64,000 nt of DNA from Streptococcus vestibularis. GTDB taxonomy: Bacteria > Bacillota > Bacilli > Lactobacillales > Streptococcaceae. The number at the start of each line of letters is the position of its first letter. Position 1 is the stretch's first letter. Below the pieces are notes generated by a model, which saw only the letters and a list, made by a program, of their open reading frames with translations, did not search any database and was not told the origin of the DNA. The DNA lies in the NCBI GenBank assembly GCA_010604095.1, contig JAABLG010000005.1, positions 124,001-188,000 on the forward strand. Direction: 5' to 3'. The position numbers were made by a program, and so were the translations under genes. This document shows, piece after piece, positions 53,640 through 60,790 of the stretch.

Positions 53640-56414
53640 ATGGGTAGTTCTAGACAGAGAGATACTAAATTAGGAACCTGTACCCCTGATCAGGTTTATC
53701 AGGTGTTGCGAACAAGCCCTCAAGGGTTAAGCACACAAGAAGTAAAAAAGAGACAAGCAACTTATGGTCCTAATCAGTTGAAAGAAAGCAAGAAAGAGCC
53801 TATTTGGTTGACCTTTTTCAGGCATTTTACCAGTCTCATGGCCCTCTTATTGTGGGTCGGTGGCTGTATTGCTGTGATTTCTCATAGCTTGGAGCTGGGG
53901 ATTGCGATTTGGTTGGTCAATATCATTAACGGTCTTTTTAGCTTTATTCAAGAATATAGGGCAAGTCAAGCCACGGAAGCACTGAATAAGCTTCTTCCAT
54001 CCTACACCCGAGTTCTTCGTGATGGAAAGGAAGATAAAATCCTTGCACAGAACTTGGTGCCAGGTGATTTGGTTTTCATTGAAGAAGGTGACCGTATTTC
54101 TGCAGATGGACGTTTGATTGCTGTGACAGACTTGCAAGTAAATCAGTCTGCCCTCACTGGTGAGTCTAATCCCATTTATAAATCATACCAAGCAGATTTG
54201 GCTCCTGATAAGACTGATTTGGAATATGACAATATGGTGTTTGCAGGTACCACAGTTTCCTCTGGTTCTGGACATTTTATAGTATCAGCCATCGGTATGA
54301 AAACTGAGTTCGGACAAATTGCAGACTTGACGCAAAACCTAGCTCAGGAAAAAAGTCCACTGCAAAAGGAACTAGACCATTTGACCAAACAGATTTCGGT
54401 CATCGCAGTATCTGTAGGTCTCTTCTTTATGATTGCAGCAACACTATTTGTTCACCAACCTTTGTCTCAAGCCTTTATCTTTGCCTTGGGTATGATTGTT
54501 GCCTTTATCCCTGAGGGACTACTTCCTACAGTTACTCTATCTCTAGCTATGGCTGTACAGCGCATGGCTAAAGAACATGCTTTAGTGAAAAAATTGTCTT
54601 CTGTTGAGACACTCGGAGCAACCTCTGTTATTTGCTCAGATAAAACAGGGACCCTGACTCAAAATGCCATGACAGTTAATCATTTATGGACCTTGTCAGG
54701 TAATTATGAGGTGACTGGACTAGGTTACGCACCAGAAGGACACATTGAGCAGGATGGTCACCCTGTTTCTCTTAAAGAAAATGACCTCCTGAATCGTCTG
54801 GTCCGCTTTTCTCATTTAGCTAGTAATGCTCAAGTGGTTGCGCCAAGTGCTGACAATCCCAATTATACGGTCTTGGGAGACCCGACTGAAGCTTGTCTTA
54901 ATGTTCTTGCAGAAAAAGCAGGCCTTGATTTAAATGACAACCACACCTGGGCTCCTCGGATTAAAGAGATTCCCTTTGATTCTGACCGTAAACGGATGAC
55001 AACAGTACATAGTCTCGAAAAAGGTCTGGATGGCAGTCACCATATTTCCATCACTAAGGGTGCGCCTAAAGAAGTGATGGAGCTTTGCTCAGACTATTAT
55101 GATGGTCAAGGAGCAATCAAATCTATGACCACTACAGAACGTCAAGCTATTCTTGCTGCTAACGATCAATTTGCTCGTGACGGCTTGCGTGTTTTAGCTG
55201 TCGCTTATCGTCCTTTGGAAAGCCAACATATCAAAGAAGACGAGTGGGATATGCGGACCCTCGAAGAAGATATGGTCTTTGTGGGACTCGTTGCCATGAG
55301 TGATCCCCCACGTCAAGGTGTCCGTGAAGCAATTGAGCAATGTCACCGTGCCAGTATTCGCATTATCATGGTGACAGGTGACTATGGTTTGACAGCTCTC
55401 AGTATTGCTAAGAAAATCGGAATTGTAAAAGGTGACAATGCCCGTGTTGTTTCAGGGCTTGAACTGGCAGATATGACCGACCAAGATCTCAAAGAAGCGC
55501 TTAAAGGCGAGATTGTCTTTGCTCGTGTAGCGCCCGAACAAAAATACCGTGTGGTCAATGCACTTCAGGAACTTGGTGAGGTTGTTGCTGTTACTGGTGA
55601 TGGTGTTAATGATGCCCCTGCTCTTAAAAAGGCTGATATCGGTGTAGCTATGGGGATATCGGGAACTGACGTAGCCAAGGAATCTGCCGATATGATTTTA
55701 ACGGATGACCACTTTGCTTCTATTGTCCATGCTGTTGAAGAAGGACGTGCCGTTTATCGAAATATTCAAAAATTTTTGACCTATATTTTTAATTCTAATA
55801 CTCCAGAAGCTATTCCCTCTGCTTTCTTCTTGTTCTCCTTGGGGCGTATTCCTCTTCCCTTAACAGTTATGCAAATCCTAGCTATTGACCTTGGAACGGA
55901 TATGATGCCAGCTTTGGGACTGGGGATTGAGCCACCTGAAGAAGGCGTTATGAACAGACCACCAAGACGTCTATCAGATCGTTTGCTGAATCGACAATTA
56001 CTATTAAAAGCCTTTGCTTGGTATGGTATGATTGAGTCTGTCTTGGCTATGGGGGCCTTCTTCCTTAATTATTGGGTTAATCAAGGGCATCTGAATTATC
56101 TAACTAGTTCAGGACCTCTTTACCGAGAGGCAACAACCATGACCTTGGGAGCCATCATCTTCACACAGATTGGTATGGCTATGAATAGTCGAAAGGGTAG
56201 AGGATCTATTTTCCAAATCAAACCATTTGCTAATAGAATTATTAGTCTGGGGATTGTCTTAGAAATCATTCTCTTTATTCTCCTGTCTTATGTGCCTCTT
56301 TTCCACACTCTTTTTAATACAGCTCCGATTGGTCTTGATGACTGGCTTTATTTACTCCTCTGTCCATTTATCATTATGGCTCTAGAGGAAATAAGGCACA
56401 GACTGTTTGATTAA
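53640..56414 (+). CDS. P-type cation-transporting ATPase (P2 type, calcium pump-like)
   Basis: This is an ATP-driven cation pump of 924 residues. In order: the N-terminal cation-ATPase domain, the actuator loop with ALTGES near residue 180, membrane helix 4 with IPEGLLPTVTLSLA, phosphorylated D334 in CSDKTGTLTQN, nucleotide-domain segment ITKGAPKEVM and the hinge VTGDGVNDAPALKKADIG, then six C-terminal hydrophobic segments. The PEGLL motif in helix 4 puts it in the P2 group (calcium, or sodium/potassium-like). No CPx or heavy-metal domain is present, so it is not a copper or zinc pump. The ion is not certain. Confidence 0.9.
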   Translation: MGSSRQRDTKLGTCTPDQVYQVLRTSPQGLSTQEVKKRQATYGPNQLKESKKEPIWLTFFRHFTSLMALLLWVGGCIAVISHSLELGIAIWLVNIINGLFSFIQEYRASQATEALNKLLPSYTRVLRDGKEDKILAQNLVPGDLVFIEEGDRISADGRLIAVTDLQVNQSALTGESNPIYKSYQADLAPDKTDLEYDNMVFAGTTVSSGSGHFIVSAIGMKTEFGQIADLTQNLAQEKSPLQKELDHLTKQISVIAVSVGLFFMIAATLFVHQPLSQAFIFALGMIVAFIPEGLLPTVTLSLAMAVQRMAKEHALVKKLSSVETLGATSVICSDKTGTLTQNAMTVNHLWTLSGNYEVTGLGYAPEGHIEQDGHPVSLKENDLLNRLVRFSHLASNAQVVAPSADNPNYTVLGDPTEACLNVLAEKAGLDLNDNHTWAPRIKEIPFDSDRKRMTTVHSLEKGLDGSHHISITKGAPKEVMELCSDYYDGQGAIKSMTTTERQAILAANDQFARDGLRVLAVAYRPLESQHIKEDEWDMRTLEEDMVFVGLVAMSDPPRQGVREAIEQCHRASIRIIMVTGDYGLTALSIAKKIGIVKGDNARVVSGLELADMTDQDLKEALKGEIVFARVAPEQKYRVVNALQELGEVVAVTGDGVNDAPALKKADIGVAMGISGTDVAKESADMILTDDHFASIVHAVEEGRAVYRNIQKFLTYIFNSNTPEAIPSAFFLFSLGRIPLPLTVMQILAIDLGTDMMPALGLGIEPPEEGVMNRPPRRLSDRLLNRQLLLKAFAWYGMIESVLAMGAFFLNYWVNQGHLNYLTSSGPLYREATTMTLGAIIFTQIGMAMNSRKGRGSIFQIKPFANRIISLGIVLEIILFILLSYVPLFHTLFNTAPIGLDDWLYLLLCPFIIMALEEIRHRLFD

Positions 56415-56439
56415 AAGTAAGCCGACGGCTTACTTTTAA
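56411..56439. terminator. Terminator after the P-type ATPase gene
   Basis: A perfect 13-bp stem with half TTAAAAGTAAGCC and a 3-base loop GAC overlaps the stop codon. It is symmetric and could act in both directions. Confidence 0.8.
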
Positions 56440-56475
56440 GTTATTACTAATAGATATAGAGTATGCCCAAAAGGT

Positions 56476-56492
56476 TATAGATATTAACTATA
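56476..56492 (+). promoter_or_regulatory. Candidate MET box upstream of the metB-like gene
   Basis: TATAGATATTAACTATA is a 17-base element with both outer arms exact to the streptococcal MET box TATAGTTTNAAACTATA. It lies about 70-85 bases before the predicted start of transcription (TAAAAT at 56548-56553), a position usual for LysR-type activators. Confidence 0.7.
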
Positions 56493-56528
56493 ACTAACTA
56501 TCAAGAATCCGTATGATGAACTTACCAT

Positions 56529-56553
56529 TATTTTCAGAAAATAGTGATAAAAT
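56529..56553 (+). promoter_or_regulatory. CodY-like box and -10 of the metB-malY operon
   Basis: TATTTTCAGAAAATA (56529-56543) differs from the CodY consensus AATTTTCWGAAAATT only at the two outer bases. It lies over the -35 of TAAAAT (56548-56553), consistent with repression when branched-chain amino acids and GTP are high. Confidence 0.65.
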
Positions 56554-56605
56554 AGAGGTCATAGATATGGAGTATATCCACTTTACCATGTAGAAAGGGC
56601 ACATT

Positions 56606-57700
56606 ATGACACAAGAATATCAATTAGAAACCATTTTGGCACACGCAGGAATCAATTCGGATGAAGCAACAGGAGCCTTGGCTTCACCGATTCATTTTTC
56701 AACAACTTACCAACATCCAGAATTTGGCCATTCTACTGGTTTTGACTATACACGAACTAAAAATCCAACACGCGCAACAGTGGAAAAAACACTTGCAGCT
56801 ATTGAAAAAGCAGATTATGCTATTGCGACAAGTTCAGGGATGAGCGCCATTGTTTTGGCCTTTGAAATTTTCCCAGTAGGCAGTAAGGTTGTAGCTGCGC
56901 GTGACCTTTACGGAGGCTCTTTCCGTTGGTTTAATGACAAGGAAAAAGAAGGTCGCTTCTTTTTTGAATACACTAATACAGAAGACGAGATGATTGCGGC
57001 CATCACTGATGATACTGATATTGTCTACATCGAAACACCGACAAACCCACTTATGATTGAGTTTGACATTGAAAAAGTGGCAAAAATTGCTCATGATAAG
57101 GGTGCAGTGGTTATTGTTGATAATACTTTCTATAGCCCAATCTATCAAACACCGATTACTCAAGGTGCTGATATCGTTGTACATTCAGCTACTAAATACC
57201 TATCAGGTCATAATGATGTTTTGGCTGGTGTTGTTGTGACTAGCAACCAAGAATTTTACGATAAACTTTATTATAACCTCAATACTACGGGCCCTACCTT
57301 ATCACCATTTGATAGCTATATGCTCATGCGTGGTCTTAAGACCTTAAAACTTCGTATGGAGGCATCGACAGCTAATGCTCAAGAAGTTGTAGCTTTCTTA
57401 GAAAAGTCACCGGCTGTTAAGGAAATTCTCTATCCTGGCAAGGGTGGGATGATTTCCTTCAAAGTGGCTGATCAAGACAAGATTCCAACCATTATCAATT
57501 CTCTAAAGGTCTTTACCTTTGCAGAGAGCCTAGGTGGTGTCGAAAGCTTGATTACCTACCCAACGACACAAACCCACGCAGATATTCCAGGTGATGTACG
57601 TGCTTCCTATGGTTTGACAGACGACTTGCTTCGTCTTTCAATTGGTATTGAAGCAGCACAAGATTTGATTGCTGACTTGGAAAATGCCCTTAGTCTTTAA
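56606..57700 (+). CDS. metB: PLP-dependent transsulfuration enzyme, cystathionine gamma-synthase/lyase type
   Basis: This is a Cys/Met metabolism enzyme of 364 residues that forms or splits cystathionine in methionine synthesis. PLP-site features include the YTRTKNPT block near residue 49, the substrate loop SSGMSAI near residue 75, YIETPTNP near residue 140, the VDNTF aspartate and the Schiff-base lysine in SATKYLSGHND near residue 198. The C-terminal SLGGVESL and RLSIGIE blocks are present. The family does not separate gamma-synthase, beta-lyase and O-acylhomoserine sulfhydrylase by motifs alone, so metB is provisional. It is followed closely by a malY-type gene, which would supply the beta-lyase step. 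Confidence 0.85.
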   Translation: MTQEYQLETILAHAGINSDEATGALASPIHFSTTYQHPEFGHSTGFDYTRTKNPTRATVEKTLAAIEKADYAIATSSGMSAIVLAFEIFPVGSKVVAARDLYGGSFRWFNDKEKEGRFFFEYTNTEDEMIAAITDDTDIVYIETPTNPLMIEFDIEKVAKIAHDKGAVVIVDNTFYSPIYQTPITQGADIVVHSATKYLSGHNDVLAGVVVTSNQEFYDKLYYNLNTTGPTLSPFDSYMLMRGLKTLKLRMEASTANAQEVVAFLEKSPAVKEILYPGKGGMISFKVADQDKIPTIINSLKVFTFAESLGGVESLITYPTTQTHADIPGDVRASYGLTDDLLRLSIGIEAAQDLIADLENALSL

Positions 57701-57710
57701 GGAGTTATCT

Positions 57711-58874
57711 ATGACACGTTATGATTTTACAACACAACCAAATCGCTTGAATCAAAACACCATGAAATGGCACGAAGCCGAAAGTAATCCAGAACTCCTT
57801 GAGCTTTGGGTTGCTGATATGGACTTCCTACCTGTTCCTGAGATTAGGGATGCAGTCATCAACTATGCTGAGACACATATTTTTGGTTATCCTTATCCAA
57901 GTGATGAGCTTTATCAGTCCATTATTAATTGGGAAAAAAATCAACATGGTTACGTCGTTGATAAAGAGAGTATTGTGCTCATTGAAGGTGTTGTCCCAGC
58001 CATTTCAACAGCTATTCAAGCCTTTACGAAAGAAGGCGATGCTGTTCTCATCAACACACCAGTTTATCCGCCTTTTGCTCGTTCTGTCCGTTTGAATAAT
58101 CGTCAGTTGATTGAAAATAGTCTTGTTAAGGTTAATGGGCATTTCGAAATTGATTTTGAACAATTGGAACGTGATATCGTCGAGAATGATGTTAAACTTT
58201 ATGTTTTCTGTAGCCCACATAACCCAGGTGGGCGTGTCTGGACCAAAGAAGAATTGACTAAGGTGGCAGATTTGTGCCAGAAACATGGTGTCCTCTTGGT
58301 ATCTGATGAAATCCACCAAGACTTAGCTCTATATGGGAATAAGCACATCTCTATGAATACCATTTCAGATGCTTACAAGGACTTTACCTTGGTGCTTAGT
58401 TCGGCTACTAAAACCTTTAATATTGCTGGTACCAAAAACAGTTTTACTATCATTGAAAATGAAGACTTACGTAAAGCCTTTAAACAAAAGCAATTGGCAA
58501 ATAATCAACATGAAATTCCAACCATTGGTTTGATTACAACCCAGGCAGCTCTGACCTATGGGAAACCTTGGTTAGAGGAATTGAAAACTGTCTTTGAAAC
58601 TAATATTGACCTTTTAACCAAGGAACTTAGTGAAAAGACTAATATCAAGGTCATGAAACCTGAGGGAACTTACTTGGTATGGCTTGATTTTTCAGCCTAT
58701 GATCAAGACCATAATGAGCTTGGACGTTTGCTTAAAGAAGAAGCCAAGGTAGTGCTAAATGACGGTATTACTTTTGGTTCTGAAGGAGAAAAACATTTCC
58801 GCTTTAACGTAGCTACGCCAACTACAGTTGTTGCAGAAGGAGTTAAACGTCTCGTTTCTGTCTTTGGAAAATAA
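57711..58874 (+). CDS. MalY/PatB-type PLP enzyme, probable cystathionine beta-lyase
   Basis: This is a fold-type I aminotransferase-like C-S lyase of 387 residues. Visible features are ELWVADMDFLPVPEI near residue 25, the CSPHNPGGRVW segment near residue 165, SDEIHQDL near residue 200 and the PLP lysine in LSSATKTFNIAGTKNSF near residue 230, plus the C-terminal HFRFNVATP block. The ATG at 57711 follows AAGGAG, 10 bases after metB. With the upstream enzyme it would convert an activated homoserine and cysteine to homocysteine. Many streptococcal MalY-type enzymes also release hydrogen sulfide from cysteine. Confidence 0.86.
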   Translation: MTRYDFTTQPNRLNQNTMKWHEAESNPELLELWVADMDFLPVPEIRDAVINYAETHIFGYPYPSDELYQSIINWEKNQHGYVVDKESIVLIEGVVPAISTAIQAFTKEGDAVLINTPVYPPFARSVRLNNRQLIENSLVKVNGHFEIDFEQLERDIVENDVKLYVFCSPHNPGGRVWTKEELTKVADLCQKHGVLLVSDEIHQDLALYGNKHISMNTISDAYKDFTLVLSSATKTFNIAGTKNSFTIIENEDLRKAFKQKQLANNQHEIPTIGLITTQAALTYGKPWLEELKTVFETNIDLLTKELSEKTNIKVMKPEGTYLVWLDFSAYDQDHNELGRLLKEEAKVVLNDGITFGSEGEKHFRFNVATPTTVVAEGVKRLVSVFGK

Positions 58875-58908
58875 TAAAGGTGATGCGAACAGCATCACTT
58901 TTATTATT
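58870..58908. terminator. Bidirectional terminator between malY-type and GH32 genes
   Basis: AATAATAAAGGTGATGC pairs with GCATCACTTTTATTATT (one G-T pair) around GAACA. Confidence 0.9.
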
Positions 58909-58909
58909 G

Positions 58910-60631
58910 TTATGAGTGTACATCGTAGATTTTCAAGTTGAGTAGAAGATCTTCCTGAGTGGAGAAGACCTTGACATCCTGCCTGCCAGAGGTATTAAAT
59001 CTGGCTAGAGTGTAGGTTTGGCCATTGGGGAAGAAAAATTCCAAGCTACGATTGTCTGTAATAAGCGTTATAGTAATATTATCAGTTTCCTTATAGAGAC
59101 TGTCAGCTTTATAACCTTGACCGTTACCCAAGAGACCATCGTAATAGTAAGAAGAGGCAGTTTGACTACCATCCATGCTGTTATTCAGTTCGGCAGCATA
59201 GGCAGAGACCTGATAGGTACCACTTGTTATTTGGTAGGCGATTTTAACGTAATCAGAGCCTTGCCAGATATCAATGTAGATATAGCCTCCTTCTTTTTTA
59301 ATATTTGAAAAATGCAGTTGGTAATACCCTGCACTATTTTTTCCGGCAAGATCAAGAAGTCCATTAGCATTTTGATTGTGACTTTTATCAATCCAAGGTT
59401 TTCTATTGTCACTGGTGAGTGGTCTTTGACTTGAAATGTTGCCATTTTGATTTTTGAGGGTTAATTGTTCATTTTTATAGAGGGGGGCGGACTGAATAAT
59501 ACCGTCCTTATCCAGTTGTAGCTTTCTGGGTGTAGCGTAAAATCCGATAGTTTTTAGAAAATCACTCTTGGCCTCTTGGTCACTGTGAATGCCTGACGTG
59601 AAGTAGTTCCAATTACCAACCCAGCCAAGACTGATAAGGTTATGATTGCTTTCTTCGATTCGATTGCTTCCAGTGAAGTTAGCGCCATAATAGTCAGAGC
59701 CTTGATCTAAGCGTTTTGTTTCTGTATCTGCAATAAATAAGCCGTTACCATCTAAATGCCCTACAGTATAGTAGGTTCCAGTTGTTTCGCCTGAAGCTGT
59801 ATCCTTAGCTCCAAAAAAGAGAACTTGCTTGTCCTGACCGTCAGTTGTTGTCATTGTTTTGAGAACGGGACACTCGATAGGAGCGTTGTCCTGCCAGTTA
59901 TGCCCCTTAAAAAATGTTTCGGGTAGAATTTTGGAGTCTCCCTTGCTATCTGCTTTGGTCCAGTTGATACCATCTTGAGATTGATAAACACCTAAGGCGT
60001 CACCTTCAGCGATATACATGAGTAATTTGTCTTTGAAGTGGAAGACATAAGGATCGCGGAAATCTTTACCGTTATAGGATTGTTCCTTTGTCAATAAAGG
60101 TTTACCATCTTTTAAGGCTTTAGTAAAGCTAGCTCCCTTGTCGTTTGACTCACTAGCATAGATTGCCTGGCTTCCATCATCCATGAGCCCTGTAAAATAG
60201 GCGACAGGTTCTTCGTTTTGGATACCAGAAATCCCCTGACTATCTGTGACTACACTCCCTGTCCAAGCAGAATGCCATCCTTCTTTAGAGTCACCACCCT
60301 TTGCTGGTATAGCAGTCTCTTGCTTACTATAGGTGATAAAATCTTTGGTAGTTGTATGTGTCCAATCTTGACCGCTAGGTCCAAAAGGATCAGTAGCCCC
60401 ATCTACAGAATGTAGAAAATAGATATCATAGTAGTTTCCTTCTTGATTCCACACAATAGTCTGTAGGTCGTTAGACCATCCTTTATGAGATGCTAGATGA
60501 AAGGTTTGACTCACAGAAGCCTTATTTGTTTTTTGGGAAGAATTGTTAACGTTCTCATTTTTCATTATAAAAACAAAAAATAAAATTAAAAAAATGAGAA
60601 TAAAGATTAGAGTCGGATATTTTGATTCCAT
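58910..60631 (-). CDS. Membrane-anchored GH32 fructan hydrolase (levanase-like)
   Basis: This is a glycoside hydrolase family 32 enzyme of 573 residues. A signal anchor lies at about residues 6-23 without a lipobox or a clear cleavage site, so the enzyme is likely held on the outer membrane face. The GH32 beta-propeller starts with the nucleophile D55 in GWSNDLQ (WMNDPNG in most family members, so the motif is modified). The FRDPYVF stabiliser and the ECPVL acid/base glutamate follow. A C-terminal beta-sandwich starts near residue 400. Position opposite the fructosyltransferase gene suggests it cleaves levan, as in other levan-forming bacteria. Endo- or exo-action cannot be decided. Confidence 0.86.
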   Translation of the reverse strand: MESKYPTLIFILIFLILFFVFIMKNENVNNSSQKTNKASVSQTFHLASHKGWSNDLQTIVWNQEGNYYDIYFLHSVDGATDPFGPSGQDWTHTTTKDFITYSKQETAIPAKGGDSKEGWHSAWTGSVVTDSQGISGIQNEEPVAYFTGLMDDGSQAIYASESNDKGASFTKALKDGKPLLTKEQSYNGKDFRDPYVFHFKDKLLMYIAEGDALGVYQSQDGINWTKADSKGDSKILPETFFKGHNWQDNAPIECPVLKTMTTTDGQDKQVLFFGAKDTASGETTGTYYTVGHLDGNGLFIADTETKRLDQGSDYYGANFTGSNRIEESNHNLISLGWVGNWNYFTSGIHSDQEAKSDFLKTIGFYATPRKLQLDKDGIIQSAPLYKNEQLTLKNQNGNISSQRPLTSDNRKPWIDKSHNQNANGLLDLAGKNSAGYYQLHFSNIKKEGGYIYIDIWQGSDYVKIAYQITSGTYQVSAYAAELNNSMDGSQTASSYYYDGLLGNGQGYKADSLYKETDNITITLITDNRSLEFFFPNGQTYTLARFNTSGRQDVKVFSTQEDLLLNLKIYDVHS

Positions 60632-60790
60632 ATAGTGATAATTCCTGATTAAATTGCTTTTTTATATAGTTATTATTTTAACAAAAAATAGTTTTTTACA
60701 AAAAATATCAATTTGTCATTAAAAAAAGATTGGAATTTAGATTAAAAAATGATAGAATAAAACATGTGAAAACCTAAAAGGAGAGTTTAT
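60632..60790. promoter_or_regulatory. Divergent promoter region between GH32 gene and ftf
   Basis: For ftf, TTGGAA (60730-60735) and TAGAAT (60753-60758) are 17 bases apart. For the GH32 gene an extended -10 TG-T-TAAAAT lies on the minus strand (60675-60680) with a poor -35. ATTARA (CovR-like) hexamers are at 60648, 60718 and 60741, plus 60606 just inside the GH32 gene. The region is very AT-rich, so single hexamers carry little weight. Confidence 0.55.

Noticed and set aside
56440..56605. SAM (S-box) or SMK riboswitch before the metB-like gene
   Set aside because: The distance from the predicted start to the gene is about 45 bases, too short, and no conserved core was seen. A MET box explains control.
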